Shown here piece after piece: positions 7,891-16,582 of a DNA stretch of 42,645 nt; within the stretch, counting starts at the first letter, position 1, and every line of letters begins with the position of its first letter. The DNA comes from Streptomyces griseus. Its GTDB lineage: Bacteria > Bdellovibrionota > Bdellovibrionia > Bdellovibrionales > Bdellovibrionaceae. The position numbers were made by a program, and so were the translations under genes. The notes beneath the pieces are model-generated. The model was not told where the DNA came from, did no database searches, and was given only the letters and a program-made list of their open reading frames with translations. Location: the NCBI GenBank assembly GCA_943330705.2, contig CALQIT020000016.1:1-42645 (forward strand), in the 5' to 3' direction.

Positions 7891-8567
7891 TTGAGACTCT
7901 TGAGCCTAGACTTTGCTTTCTTCGCTTCCGGAGACTGCGAAAACTTTGCGATAACTTCTTCAAAGAAGGTCTTTGCCTCGTCCTTCATTCCCAATTCTTG
8001 AAAGCAAACACCCAGCTTATAGGTAGCTTCTGAAAATTTCTTTCCCTTTGGCTGCGCTTCACGGTATTTTTGAAAGGATAGGGCCGCTTTCTTAAAGTCT
8101 CCGGCCTTAAAGAGTTCATCCGCTGCAGAAAAGGCATCCACTTTTTTTCCATTAGCTTCTTTGACCGGAATAACGGGTTCACGGACCGTCTTCATTGCTG
8201 CGACCTCAGCTTGTAGGGCTGTCACTTGTTGAGCAAGCTTAGTCACTTCCTCTTGCAGTGCTAAATTTCGTTTGTTTCCATCTGCCACCAGCTCATTGGT
8301 CCCTTGCAAGGACTTGTCTTTGTCTTTTGAAACTTTGTCGATTCTATCTTCCAACGTTTCAACTTTTCCACTCAGATGACGAAGGTCGGATTCGATCTCA
8401 CTAAATCTGTTTCCGCTATCCGCTGTGGTTTTTTGCAAAGACAGCATATTGTCTTGAATTTGTTTTTTTTGCTCGGCCTCTTGCACGTCAGTTCGGGTCA
8501 GCGGACAAGCGGATAAGCAAAAACCAAAAAAAGAAACGGTGGCTGCTTGAATAATTTTTTTAATCAC
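7887..8567 (-). CDS. cpoB: CpoB/YbgF-like Tol-Pal accessory protein, lipoprotein form
   Basis: CpoB (YbgF) links the Tol-Pal machine with peptidoglycan synthesis at division in E. coli. This 226-aa protein has a signal peptide ending in a lipobox (FGFCLSAC, Cys at about 20), a long coiled coil of heptads (residues about 30-125), and a C-terminal block of TPR-like helices beginning at AADELFKAGDFKKAALSFQK and continuing through YKLGVCFQELGMKDEAKTFF, the classic YbgF pattern. Unlike E. coli CpoB, which is soluble, this one seems lipid-anchored. GTG 8567 overlaps the stop of the upstream lipoprotein gene (GTGA) and its own stop overlaps the tsaD start the same way. Confidence 0.85.
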   Translation of the reverse strand: MIKKIIQAATVSFFGFCLSACPLTRTDVQEAEQKKQIQDNMLSLQKTTADSGNRFSEIESDLRHLSGKVETLEDRIDKVSKDKDKSLQGTNELVADGNKRNLALQEEVTKLAQQVTALQAEVAAMKTVREPVIPVKEANGKKVDAFSAADELFKAGDFKKAALSFQKYREAQPKGKKFSEATYKLGVCFQELGMKDEAKTFFEEVIAKFSQSPEAKKAKSRLKSLK

Positions 8568-8887
8568 AATACCTCTCCACTTTTATGACGAATGAGTCGG
8601 GCCGCATTCTCAGCTCTTTCCGCTGCCAACCGAGCTTTAATAAAAAGCTCTCGGGCGTCGGCATATTCCCTATCCTGAAATAAAATTTGAGCTCGGCGAA
8701 AGGATTCTTCTGCTTGATGCCAATTACCAGGTGAATGTTTTGCGGACTCAACTGCCCGGGCCGCATCGAGGGCGGTCCGCGCAAGAGTCCATTCTTCGAT
8801 GGGAGGGGGAGCACTTACACACCCGACAGCTGTTGCCACAAAAAGTGCAATCCATATTGGCCGGAGCAGATGTGCAATTAACTTCAT
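8564..8887 (-). CDS. DUF4398-like small lipoprotein
   Basis: A 107-aa lipoprotein with a clear signal peptide ending at lipobox Cys23 (TAVGC). The mature part is two amphipathic helices rich in Ala, Glu and Arg, with the pattern LDAARAVESAKHSPGNWHQA then EESFRRAQILFQDREYADAR, as seen in DUF4398 proteins, which often accompany OmpA/Pal-type proteins. The gene lies between pal and cpoB (13 nt after pal, 4-nt overlap with cpoB), so it is likely an outer-membrane-anchored component of the local Tol-Pal system. That role is inference from position and fold. Confidence 0.8.
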   Translation of the reverse strand: MKLIAHLLRPIWIALFVATAVGCVSAPPPIEEWTLARTALDAARAVESAKHSPGNWHQAEESFRRAQILFQDREYADARELFIKARLAAERAENAARLIRHKSGEVL

Positions 8888-8899
8888 GACCTAGCGTGG

Positions 8900-9445
8900 T
8901 TACTGAGCAAGAGGAAGAAAGTTAGCACGGCGATTCTTGCTTTGTTCACTATCAGAATCACCATTGGTCAAAGGCTTTTCTTTGCCATAGCTAATAATGC
9001 TAATTCGGCTGTTCGAAATCCCAAGTCCTGCCATGTAGTTCTTAACGGACTGGGCCCGACGCTCGCCAAGTGCCAAGTTGTATTCGATGGTGCCCCGAGA
9101 ATCACAGTGACCCTCGATCTGAATATTAACCTTTGGATTTTTCTTCATCCAAGCCACGTTGCCTTCGATTTTCTTTTTTGAGTCGCCATTGAGACTGGCT
9201 TTGTCGTAATCAAAATTTACTGTTCGAAGCCCGTCGATTTTGCCGCTGTCGCTGCCTGCCGCATCGAAATTCATAGCCGCAGAGGAATCAATAGCAGGTG
9301 GCTTGTCAGAGCTGCCTGAGTTATCAGCAGGAGTCGTCGCTTCGTCATCAACCTTTTTCTTGCTTGAACAAGCCGTCAGAGCAAAAGAGATAGCTAGTGT
9401 GAGCGCCAAAAAAGAGACCGAAAGCGTGCGATTGGATTGTTTCAA
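8900..9445 (-). CDS. pal: Peptidoglycan-associated lipoprotein Pal
   Basis: Pal is an outer-membrane lipoprotein whose OmpA-like domain holds peptidoglycan and forms the outer part of the Tol-Pal complex. The product has a signal peptide with lipobox FALTAC, an Asp/Ser/Pro-rich linker, then the OmpA_C domain: VNFDYDKASL, IEGHCDSRGTIEYNLALGER and NRRANFLP with the diaminopimelate-contacting Asp/Arg positions present. I take TTG 9445 as the start because GGAGG lies 8 nt upstream of it. The in-frame ATG at 9460 actually contains this ribosome-binding site (ATGGAGG) and would leave no site of its own. A TTGACA promoter sits about 45 nt upstream. Confidence 0.93.
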   Translation of the reverse strand: MKQSNRTLSVSFLALTLAISFALTACSSKKKVDDEATTPADNSGSSDKPPAIDSSAAMNFDAAGSDSGKIDGLRTVNFDYDKASLNGDSKKKIEGNVAWMKKNPKVNIQIEGHCDSRGTIEYNLALGERRAQSVKNYMAGLGISNSRISIISYGKEKPLTNGDSDSEQSKNRRANFLPLAQ

Positions 9446-9487
9446 GGGTTCATCCTCCATTTAGAAGTTACAAATAACAGGTTTTTC

Positions 9488-9516
9488 ATTGTTAAAGGCT
9501 CAGAACAGTTTGTCAA
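9488..9516 (-). promoter_or_regulatory. Sigma-70 type promoter of the pal operon
   Basis: On the minus strand TTGACA (9516-9511) is followed after exactly 17 nt by AACAAT (9493-9488), a 4/6 match to the -10 consensus. Transcription would start near 9481, giving a leader of about 36 nt before the TTG start of pal. It is well placed to drive pal-DUF4398-cpoB-tsaD-rsmA. Confidence 0.6.
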
Positions 9517-9557
9517 ACCTTTGTAAACCCATGAATCCATGATGCAATCAGCCCACT

Positions 9558-12458
9558 ATGAAAATATACACATTTCTTTTTGCTTTTCTATTCTGCGGGC
9601 TTTTTGTCCAGGCACAGGTCGAACCGTCCATCCAGTGGAAAGTTCTGAAACTTCCACACTTTGATTTGGTATATGATGCAAAACATCAGGAGCTTGCTGA
9701 GCTCTATGCGCATCGACTTGAGGACAATATCCGAGTTCTTTCCCTCTATTTTCTAGAGTTTCCCGATCGTATTACCGTCGTTCTAAATGATAGCACCGAT
9801 TTGACCAACGGCTATGCGACGCCAATCCCCTATGACCATATTGTTATTTTCCCAGTTCTGCCCGGCCCGATGGAAGCCATTGGCGAGTATGGGGACTGGG
9901 CCCGTGAACTGACCATGCACGAATACACCCACATCCTTTCTTTTGAACCCCGACGTGGAGTGGTGCGAATTTTGCGCTCGATTTTGGGCTCGATTATAAC
10001 ACCAAATTTGTTGCTGCCAAGATGGTGGCTTGAGGGTGTCGCCGTAGAAATGGAAACCCGCACCAGCCTTCATGGTCGCCTTCGATCGGTTTTTCAAGAT
10101 GCAACTTTGCGCGCCTATTCACTGGGGGATCGCCTGGACAAGCTAAGTCTTGCTGAAATCAATGAGGTCTCGATCCACACCTGGCCCTACGGTGCTCGGC
10201 CCTATCTATTTGGCTCCTTGATGTGGAGTGAAATGTTCGCAATGAAGGGAAAAGAAATCGTGCAAAATCTGCACTGGCGATATGGCGGTCGCATGCCCTT
10301 CTTTTTAAATGGTCCGGTCAAAGACAATACCGGCCTTAATTATACGCAAATCTTGCAACAAATGAAGCGAACTGTGAGTAGCAAAGCCCGCGACCAAATT
10401 GCCGTCCTTAAGCAAGCCAAAGTGACGAACTCTATCCCGATCAAACTAGACGGTTTAGAAAACTTTTCTCCGTCGATCAGTCCCAATGGCTTGTCGATGG
10501 CCTATCTTTCAAAAAGCGAAACGGCCAAACGATCGATCAAAATATTGCACCGACCTAATACGAAAGTGCATTTCGAGTATTCGCAAAAAGTTGACGGCAT
10601 CGAGAATCGCTTCACGGAAGGCGACAGTCTAAGCAGCCCGATCCCAAAACAATCCGAAGACGGCCCGCCCGGAGGAACCATTCAACGTATCAGTTGGCTG
10701 CCGGACTCACAAAAGTTTGTTTACGATAAATTGGACCACATTAATCGCTTCAAAGAATTTTCTGATCTTTATATGTATGATCTGCAAAGCAGAAAAAATG
10801 AGCGCCTGACAACGGCCGCCCGGGCCCGCGAACCGGCGGTCTCCCCGAGTGGCAAAGCGGTGGCCTTCGTCGAACTTGAACCAGGGCGAACTCACCTCAG
10901 CTTGCTCAATCTTGAAAGCAAAGAAATAACTCGAGTTTATTCAACCGAGCTGCAGGCACGAATTTCGTTTCCTGTTTTTCTGAGCGAAAACCAGGTGCTT
11001 TTTTCTGAGCGCAAGGCCGGACGCGAATTCGCTGTGCGCCTTGATCTTAACACAAGAAAAACGTCGCAAGTCTTGCCTAACTTTAAAGAAATTAAGTTCG
11101 CTTTCCTAAGCGAAAAAGGGCTTTTCTTTACAGCTAGTAATAATGGGGTCAACAATATTTATCTAGCGAACAAAGACCTCACGTTGGCCTCGGCGGTAAC
11201 CCACACCCTAACGTCGGTTCTGACTGCGGACTACGATCCCTATGGCAAGGATCTGTATTTTACCGAACTTTCGGACAACGGTTTGAAAATTTCATTGGTC
11301 AACCAGGACAATTGGTTTGCAAAGAACCGAAGTCTGCCGAAAATAGCGCCACTTCTTGCCGAACGCTACCAAGAGAAAGTCAAAAAGATCGAAGAAACAC
11401 CGATTCCAGCTTCGGAAGACTACTCGCCATGGAATTACTTGATTCCTCGTTATTGGTTCCCCAATCTTTTCGTCACCAAAGAGGGCACAAGTTTTTCATT
11501 CCAGACTTCAGCTTTTGATCCGCTGATGAAGCATGCCTACAGTTTCGTTGGACTTTGGGATGGCGTCGCCCATCGCGGCAGTTATAGTTTTTTATATACC
11601 AACAACCAAAACACCCCTGAAATTTCAGCTAAAATGAGGGACTTCGACACCAATCTGTTGGTCACTGGAACTCAGTACCGGGATCAATTCTATAATTTGC
11701 AATCCGTGTGGCAACTGACCCCTGTTTCTAAAGATCTTTCAGCTGGAGCGGGCTGGATGTGGCGATCGCGTAGTTTTGGTGGTTTCGCAACCCACCATCA
11801 GGGCCCTTCAGTACTGGCAAATTACAGCGATTATTCAATGTCCGGAGCTCAGATTTCCCCTGAGTCCGGACAAGGTGCAAGCCTTGACTACACCCAATAC
11901 CTAAAAAACGGCGAGTGGCAGGGCTTTGATCTTTGGAATTACTCGTTTGTAAAATATTTTTCAACTTGGCTACCCAAGCGCCATGCACTGATGGCTAAGC
12001 TGCAGGGTCAATACATTGATGGGATTGCCACTTTTGCCGATCTAGATACAACTTTCCAGTATCCGGTTTTTGCCAATACGACCCTACCGCAATATGTAAT
12101 GCGTGGCTTTCGCTCTGGGCAATTCGTCGGTAAAACCTTGAACAATGTAAGTCTGGAGTACCGCTTTCCACTCAATTATATCTATCGCGGGGCTGGCACC
12201 ACTCCTTTTTTCTTACGCCGACTGCACGGGGCCGTGGTCGCCGATGGTATTCAGCTTGATGGATTTGTTTATAACGAAAGTTTAGTTTACCAGCGTATCG
12301 ATCGTTCAGAAACTTTGTGGAGTGGGGGCTTTGAGCTAAAGGCTGACTTAACTTTAGGTTATCATATTCCAATAACCGCTCTTTTTGGATTTTATGCCTC
12401 GGCACCGAACCGATACGCCAAAGAAAGCCACTTCGTAATTGGATTTCAGGCAAATTGA
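9558..12458 (+). CDS. Secreted HExxH peptidase fused to PD40/TolB-like repeats and an outer-membrane barrel-like C-terminus
   Basis: A 966-aa exported protein. Residues 1-19 are a signal peptide (cut near VQAQ). Residues about 30-230 form a zinc peptidase domain of the peptidase-MA/gluzincin type: H121-E-Y-T-H125, then W-W-L-E159-G, the usual third ligand 34 residues on. Residues about 290-600 hold PD40/TolB-type propeller blades (FSPSISPNGLSMAYLS, WLPDSQKFVYDKLD, PAVSPSGKAVAFVELE). The last 300 residues alternate aromatic and polar beta strands and end in GFQAN; they look like an outer-membrane barrel related to BamA-type surface antigens. It diverges from the pal operon, with 112 nt between start codons. 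The layout suggests a membrane-embedded protease or assembly factor; substrate unknown. Confidence 0.85.
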   Translation: MKIYTFLFAFLFCGLFVQAQVEPSIQWKVLKLPHFDLVYDAKHQELAELYAHRLEDNIRVLSLYFLEFPDRITVVLNDSTDLTNGYATPIPYDHIVIFPVLPGPMEAIGEYGDWARELTMHEYTHILSFEPRRGVVRILRSILGSIITPNLLLPRWWLEGVAVEMETRTSLHGRLRSVFQDATLRAYSLGDRLDKLSLAEINEVSIHTWPYGARPYLFGSLMWSEMFAMKGKEIVQNLHWRYGGRMPFFLNGPVKDNTGLNYTQILQQMKRTVSSKARDQIAVLKQAKVTNSIPIKLDGLENFSPSISPNGLSMAYLSKSETAKRSIKILHRPNTKVHFEYSQKVDGIENRFTEGDSLSSPIPKQSEDGPPGGTIQRISWLPDSQKFVYDKLDHINRFKEFSDLYMYDLQSRKNERLTTAARAREPAVSPSGKAVAFVELEPGRTHLSLLNLESKEITRVYSTELQARISFPVFLSENQVLFSERKAGREFAVRLDLNTRKTSQVLPNFKEIKFAFLSEKGLFFTASNNGVNNIYLANKDLTLASAVTHTLTSVLTADYDPYGKDLYFTELSDNGLKISLVNQDNWFAKNRSLPKIAPLLAERYQEKVKKIEETPIPASEDYSPWNYLIPRYWFPNLFVTKEGTSFSFQTSAFDPLMKHAYSFVGLWDGVAHRGSYSFLYTNNQNTPEISAKMRDFDTNLLVTGTQYRDQFYNLQSVWQLTPVSKDLSAGAGWMWRSRSFGGFATHHQGPSVLANYSDYSMSGAQISPESGQGASLDYTQYLKNGEWQGFDLWNYSFVKYFSTWLPKRHALMAKLQGQYIDGIATFADLDTTFQYPVFANTTLPQYVMRGFRSGQFVGKTLNNVSLEYRFPLNYIYRGAGTTPFFLRRLHGAVVADGIQLDGFVYNESLVYQRIDRSETLWSGGFELKADLTLGYHIPITALFGFYASAPNRYAKESHFVIGFQAN

Positions 12459-12522
12459 CGGTTCGCATCTATTGACAAGATCCGACCGTGACTAAAAACT
12501 AGTCTTTGGAGGGATCTAACTG

Positions 12523-13044
12523 ATGGAACGCATTGCCGACAAAATGTCCTGGATTAAAGACCTGGTAAAATCGGAAGAGCAAATGGAAGAGACCGGGGTG
12601 GTTGATCTTTCATCGCAAGAAGATCCTGAACGCTTCCTTGTCGAAGAAACTGTAGAATATCTTCAAGACCTTAAAAATGCTTTTGTTGACGCTTCGTCGA
12701 CCTTCAACGAAATGAAGGTCTCCCCGATTGGCCGTATCAAAATTTATGGCATCGCAAAAACAGTGGCTGACTTCATGCTTTTTCGCAACGGCTACCGCAT
12801 GATTTTTTCACTCAGAGAAGCCGGAAAAATCAGTATCAAGTTCAATTTCATTTCAGCAAATTATGTTCCCTCGGCAATTCCGACTTCCCAGACATCAAAT
12901 GCGCCGTTGATGGACGAGCATATTCTGGAAGCCAAAGTCGGCGCCTTTCAGGAAGTCGAATGGAGCTACAAAGGTGGTCCGATTCGAATCGACAATGTGG
13001 TTCGCCATCACATCACTTTGTTTGTAAAATCTAGTAATAAATAG
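12523..13044 (+). CDS. Conserved-looking soluble protein of unknown function
   Basis: A 173-aa cytoplasmic protein that I do not recognise. GGAGGG 9 nt before ATG 12523 gives a firm start. The first 60 residues are acidic and helical (EEQMEETGVVDLSSQEDPER, then VEYLQDLKNAF). The rest is alternating beta and short helices (IGRIKIYGIAKTVADFMLFR, MIFSLREAGKISIKFNFIS, VEWSYKGGPIRIDNVVRHH), a compact alpha/beta domain with no signal peptide, membrane helix or catalytic motif. A TTGACA lies at 12472-12477 but no convincing -10 follows; a GACTA/TAGTC inverted repeat at 12490-12504 could be an operator. It is convergent with the small gene downstream. Confidence 0.7.
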   Translation: MERIADKMSWIKDLVKSEEQMEETGVVDLSSQEDPERFLVEETVEYLQDLKNAFVDASSTFNEMKVSPIGRIKIYGIAKTVADFMLFRNGYRMIFSLREAGKISIKFNFISANYVPSAIPTSQTSNAPLMDEHILEAKVGAFQEVEWSYKGGPIRIDNVVRHHITLFVKSSNK

Positions 13045-13058
13045 GCTTTGGCTTTTTG

Positions 13059-13304
13059 TTAAACGAATCGATCCAGGCTACCGTTAGATCTGTTCTCACG
13101 AGAGCAAATTCGAAACTCAAGGGTTGGGTGTAAGCTATGGACACTCAATTTCAATCGCTCTCCGCCCATCCAATTTCTGCCCGTCGAGTTTTTTACGGAT
13201 AACAATTGCCCCTCATAACTGACCAATAGCTGCCCACCGGCCTGGCACTCAACAACCTGCACCCAAACAATCTGTCCTCTGCGAAAAACAGCTGCGGGAA
13301 TCAT
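13059..13304 (-). CDS. Small FliK N-terminus-like beta protein
   Basis: An 81-aa protein starting at ATG 13304, only 2 nt after the stop of the DUF2802 gene and with GGAG 5 nt upstream. Its first 65 residues read FRRGQIVWVQVVECQAGGQL then SYEGQLLSVKN and MGGERLKLSVHSLHPTLEFR, a small beta barrel that resembles the conserved repeat found in FliK-like hook-length proteins (G-x-x-v-x-A-x-V, then x-G-x-x-l-x-l-x-V). The rest of FliK is absent. Together with the DUF2802 partner this suggests a flagellum- or motility-related pair. Family assignment is tentative. Confidence 0.55.
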   Translation of the reverse strand: MIPAAVFRRGQIVWVQVVECQAGGQLLVSYEGQLLSVKNSTGRNWMGGERLKLSVHSLHPTLEFRICSRENRSNGSLDRFV

Positions 13305-13306
13305 AC

Positions 13307-14122
13307 TTACTCCAAGCCGCGATTCATATCAATTCGAGGAAAAACCACTTTGCGAATGAGACCCTTCGTATCTGGTGGCTTAGCTACGTTTTGTGCAACG
13401 GCTGGCGCCGATGGCGCCAACGGCGCCGCAGTAACCAGAGCCGCAGAGACCAGCGCCGTAGGTATTACTTTGGGTGCTGGTTCTTGAATACTTTCACCGC
13501 CCAGCGCCGAGCGAAACTTCTGACCCAGATTCGAAAGAGATCTCTCGGGGGTTGGAATTAGCTTCTCGCTGCTGGACGAGTTCAGCTTGTCTGGCGAAAT
13601 CGAATTTGCTTTTGCCCACTCTGGCAAAGCTTCTTCAGAAAACTGCAGGTGCTCACGATTGACCTTAACGATAAAATCAATTTCCCCGCGACTGAGATCC
13701 ACTTGTGCAGTGATTTCATCAACACTGAATCCTTGATGTGCAAGTTTGGCGGCCTTGATGTATTTCAAAGAGTTTTGCCGCTCAACGATCTCAGTGTGGG
13801 GGATTTTGTCCTGAAAAATTTGTGCGACCTCAAGACTCTTATTCATCGATACATCAATCTTTTGAATCTGTTTATCGGCTGCCAGTAACTGACTTTGCAC
13901 CTCTTTGGCTTTTTGCTCCATCAATGAGTTCAGCTGCTGCACCTGAGTTTCAACTCGGTCAGAAAGATCCTCTAGAATCGAAATTTTGCTCTGTAAAATC
14001 TGCAGGCCGCGGCTTAGGCGCGGATCATCCTTAGCTGGCCTTGAAAGTCGGGCCCAAACCATGATCACACCAGACAGCAAAACGATATCGAACAGTATTT
14101 GGATCAACATCCAAAAATTCAC
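13307..14122 (-). CDS. DUF2802-type membrane-anchored protein
   Basis: A 271-aa protein with one N-terminal transmembrane helix (FWMLIQILFDIVLLSGVIMVW), a coiled coil (residues about 35-115) and the DUF2802/DUF6115 helix-turn-helix-like segment YIKAAKLAHQGFSVDEITAQ followed by DLSRGEIDFIVKV. The tail is low-complexity Pro/Ala. DUF2802 proteins are commonly found in flagellar and chemotaxis gene groups. GTG 14122 is preferred because GGAGGA lies 6 nt upstream; the in-frame ATG at 14140 would itself contain that site. Downstream, separated by 2 nt, is a small FliK-like gene, so the two are coupled. Confidence 0.75.
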   Translation of the reverse strand: MNFWMLIQILFDIVLLSGVIMVWARLSRPAKDDPRLSRGLQILQSKISILEDLSDRVETQVQQLNSLMEQKAKEVQSQLLAADKQIQKIDVSMNKSLEVAQIFQDKIPHTEIVERQNSLKYIKAAKLAHQGFSVDEITAQVDLSRGEIDFIVKVNREHLQFSEEALPEWAKANSISPDKLNSSSSEKLIPTPERSLSNLGQKFRSALGGESIQEPAPKVIPTALVSAALVTAAPLAPSAPAVAQNVAKPPDTKGLIRKVVFPRIDMNRGLE

Positions 14123-14319
14123 AGTGAATCCTCCGCGCATGGATTAAAGACCTATTTACAGTATAGAAAGAATTAGCCAACAATCCCAGAGCCAGGACTT
14201 TTTTCGCCGTCGAACTAGACGAACCGACAGCCGTTATTTAAGCAGAAGAAAGACATTCATACCCGTCAGCGTCTGGTGCTGACTTAAAGTCGACCAATCT
14301 GAGGTATTTACGTCTTGAT

Positions 14320-15516
14320 CTAAATAGCACTGTTTTCAAAATCCTTAAAACGCAGTAAAGCTTTTTGCAAATCGCTATCCGAGGCCGCAATACTTAAGCG
14401 CACATAGGAATCAGCACCAAACTCAACTCCGGGAACAGTGGCCACAAAATAGCTATCCAATAGAATTTGTGAAACATCCTTAGAGGCTTGAATTTTCGTG
14501 CCCGCAATTGATTTGCCAAAAAATCCAGAGACATCAACCCAAAGATAAAAAGCCCCATCCGGTGGAATAACTTTAAAAAGCTTCAATGACTGAAACTGAT
14601 CCACACACCAGTTCATTTTTCGCGTCAGTGTGGCCAATGCTATTTTTAATTCCGGCTGGCCACTTTTCAGGGCTTCTAGGGCAGCATACTGGGCAATACT
14701 TGAAGCATTCGACGTGGTTTGAGAAATAAAATCACCAAGAATAGACATCACTTTTTCTGGACCTAAGGCCCATCCTAAGCGCCATCCCGTCATCGAATAT
14801 GTTTTCGAAGCACCATTGATAATAATTAGCCGATCCTTGAGCTGGGGCGCCACTTGCAACAGATGCGGGGCTACGTTGTCGCCGTTAAAAATCAACTGGC
14901 AGTATATGTCGTCAGAAAGAATAAGAACTTGCGGATTCGCAAGCAAAACCTGGGCAAGCTCATGCAACTCTGCTTTAGAGTAAACTAAGCCTGTCGGATT
15001 GCTAGGACTGCAAAGAATTAGCATTTTTGTCTTTGCTGTTATGCTGGCCTTCAATGCCGGTGCGGTTAGTTTAAAATTTTCGCCTTTGCTGCAAATTACA
15101 ATTTTTGCGGTCGCACCAACCAGGCCGACCATCGCCGGATAGCTAACCCAATACGGAGACGGTATTAAAACCTCGTCGCCCGGATCAACGACCATCGCTA
15201 AGGCGGCATAGATTAAAAATTTTGCTCCAGCCCCGATCACCACTTCTTTTGCTGTATAATTTGTCGCCAAAAGAAAATTAGTGTTCTCGGCGACAGCTTT
15301 TTTAAGCTCGGGAATCCCACTGGCAGCGGTGTATTTGGTTAGACCTTTTTCGATCGCCGCAATACCCGCATTGGCGGCCACTTTAAAAGTTGGCCAGTCG
15401 GGCTCACCGACGGTCAGTGAGACCACGTCTTTCCCCTGGGCAGCGAGCTCTTTTGCCTTCGCTGCCAAGGCCAGCGTTGGCGAGGGCTTCAAAATTTGTG
15501 CAATTTTTGAAAGCAC
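14320..15516 (-). CDS. PLP-dependent aminotransferase, aspartate aminotransferase-like (class I/II)
   Basis: A 398-aa fold-type I aminotransferase. Visible features: SLTVGEPDWPTF near residue 38, the substrate loop KYTAASGIPELKKA, CSPSNPTGLVYSK (the Asn-Pro-Thr-Gly turn that contacts PLP), LSDDIYCQL with the conserved Asp/Tyr, and the Schiff-base lysine K238 in NGASKTYSMTGWRLGW. A C-terminal Arg in SYVRLSIA binds the substrate carboxylate. This is the pattern of subgroup I-gamma aspartate/prephenate aminotransferases. GTG 15516 lies 1 nt after the coaD stop, so it is the distal gene of rsmD-coaD-aminotransferase. Exact substrate cannot be told from sequence. Confidence 0.93.
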   Translation of the reverse strand: MLSKIAQILKPSPTLALAAKAKELAAQGKDVVSLTVGEPDWPTFKVAANAGIAAIEKGLTKYTAASGIPELKKAVAENTNFLLATNYTAKEVVIGAGAKFLIYAALAMVVDPGDEVLIPSPYWVSYPAMVGLVGATAKIVICSKGENFKLTAPALKASITAKTKMLILCSPSNPTGLVYSKAELHELAQVLLANPQVLILSDDIYCQLIFNGDNVAPHLLQVAPQLKDRLIIINGASKTYSMTGWRLGWALGPEKVMSILGDFISQTTSNASSIAQYAALEALKSGQPELKIALATLTRKMNWCVDQFQSLKLFKVIPPDGAFYLWVDVSGFFGKSIAGTKIQASKDVSQILLDSYFVATVPGVEFGADSYVRLSIAASDSDLQKALLRFKDFENSAI

Positions 15517-15517
15517 T

Positions 15518-16003
15518 TTACTTGCCTTTCACTCGCTCTATGAGCGGTTTTTTTACGACTTCCGGAACCAATCCATCCAATGAACCATGATGGCGTGCGA
15601 CCTCTTTGACGCCGCGGGAAGATATAAAATAGGTCTCGGGTCTGGCAAAAATCAAAACCGTTTCAATCTCAGGGGCCAATTTCAAATTCATGCTCGACAT
15701 TGTCATTTCATATTCAAAATCAACCACCGCGCGCAGACCCCGAACAATAACTTTTGCTCCAACCCGGCGAACGAAGTCCACCGTCAAGCCAGTATGGACT
15801 TCGATCTTAATATTTTTTAAATGGGAAAGACTTTTACTAACCAAGTCCTTACGTTCTTCAATTGAAAACAGGGAAGACTTTTGTGAAGAATCGGCAATCA
15901 ATACAATCACTTCATCATATAGTTTTGAAACTCGCTCGATAATATCTGCGTGGCCAGTGGTGATCGGGTCAAAACTTCCTGGATAAACTGCAATCTGTTT
16001 CAC
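15518..16003 (-). CDS. coaD: Phosphopantetheine adenylyltransferase
   Basis: CoaD joins ATP and 4'-phosphopantetheine to form dephospho-CoA, the fourth step of CoA synthesis. The 161-aa product has the nucleotidyltransferase opening YPGSFDPITTGHAD with the catalytic T/HxGH motif (H18), the VRGLRAVVDFEYEM signature and the ISSRGVKEVA motif typical of the family. GTG 16003 overlaps the rsmD stop by GTGA, and the pair rsmD-coaD is a common bacterial arrangement. Confidence 0.97.
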   Translation of the reverse strand: MKQIAVYPGSFDPITTGHADIIERVSKLYDEVIVLIADSSQKSSLFSIEERKDLVSKSLSHLKNIKIEVHTGLTVDFVRRVGAKVIVRGLRAVVDFEYEMTMSSMNLKLAPEIETVLIFARPETYFISSRGVKEVARHHGSLDGLVPEVVKKPLIERVKGK

Positions 16004-16554
16004 TCAGACCCTTTTTTTCGAAAGAATGATAATACTTTGTCGCCGAACTCACGAACATCGTAACGTATTAAGGTTGGGTAGTCGTCCAAAACTTTTTCTC
16101 GGCGCCCTGATTCAATAAGCAATACTGTTTGCGGCCCGAAAGCAGCACTTGCATCTGCTGCCAAGATGACATCGTGGGCCATCTCCTGGGTAAAAGGTGG
16201 ATCGGCAAAAATTACATCGAACGCCTGACCAGAGTAGGTTTTTAGATAGGCCAATACATCTTTTTGCAGGATCTGGTAGAGCTCATCAACTTTTAGCTTT
16301 TCCAAATTTTTTTGCAGAATCTGAATAGATTTTCTGTTTTTCTCTACAAAAATGGTTTCTTTGGCCCCTCTAGATATGGCCTCAATCCCTAAATTTCCGG
16401 TCCCCGAAAATAAGTCGGCAACTCGGGCCTCTTCTAAATGACCTTGGATGATATTAAACATGGATTCTTTGACTCGGTCGGTGGTCGGGCGAATGTGGTC
16501 TGCCGAAAAGGAAGCTAGTTGTTGGCCCTTATATTTTCCTGCGATGACTCTCAT
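16000..16554 (-). CDS. rsmD: 16S rRNA (guanine966-N2)-methyltransferase RsmD
   Basis: RsmD methylates G966 of 16S rRNA using SAM. The 184-aa protein starts with the family signature MRVIAGKYKGQQL, followed by RPTTDRVKESMFNI, the SAM-binding DLFSGTGNLGIEAISRG and the catalytic DPPF at 118-121. It is full length. It is translationally coupled to coaD and follows a PilZ-like gene by 28 nt, all in the same direction. Confidence 0.96.
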   Translation of the reverse strand: MRVIAGKYKGQQLASFSADHIRPTTDRVKESMFNIIQGHLEEARVADLFSGTGNLGIEAISRGAKETIFVEKNRKSIQILQKNLEKLKVDELYQILQKDVLAYLKTYSGQAFDVIFADPPFTQEMAHDVILAADASAAFGPQTVLLIESGRREKVLDDYPTLIRYDVREFGDKVLSFFRKKGSE

Positions 16555-16582
16555 TAATTTCCGCTATCTTGTATGCACCTGA

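Noticed and set aside
12472-12500. Promoter before the 173-aa gene
   Set aside because: TTGACA is present but no acceptable -10 lies at 16-18 nt, so I list it only in that gene's description.
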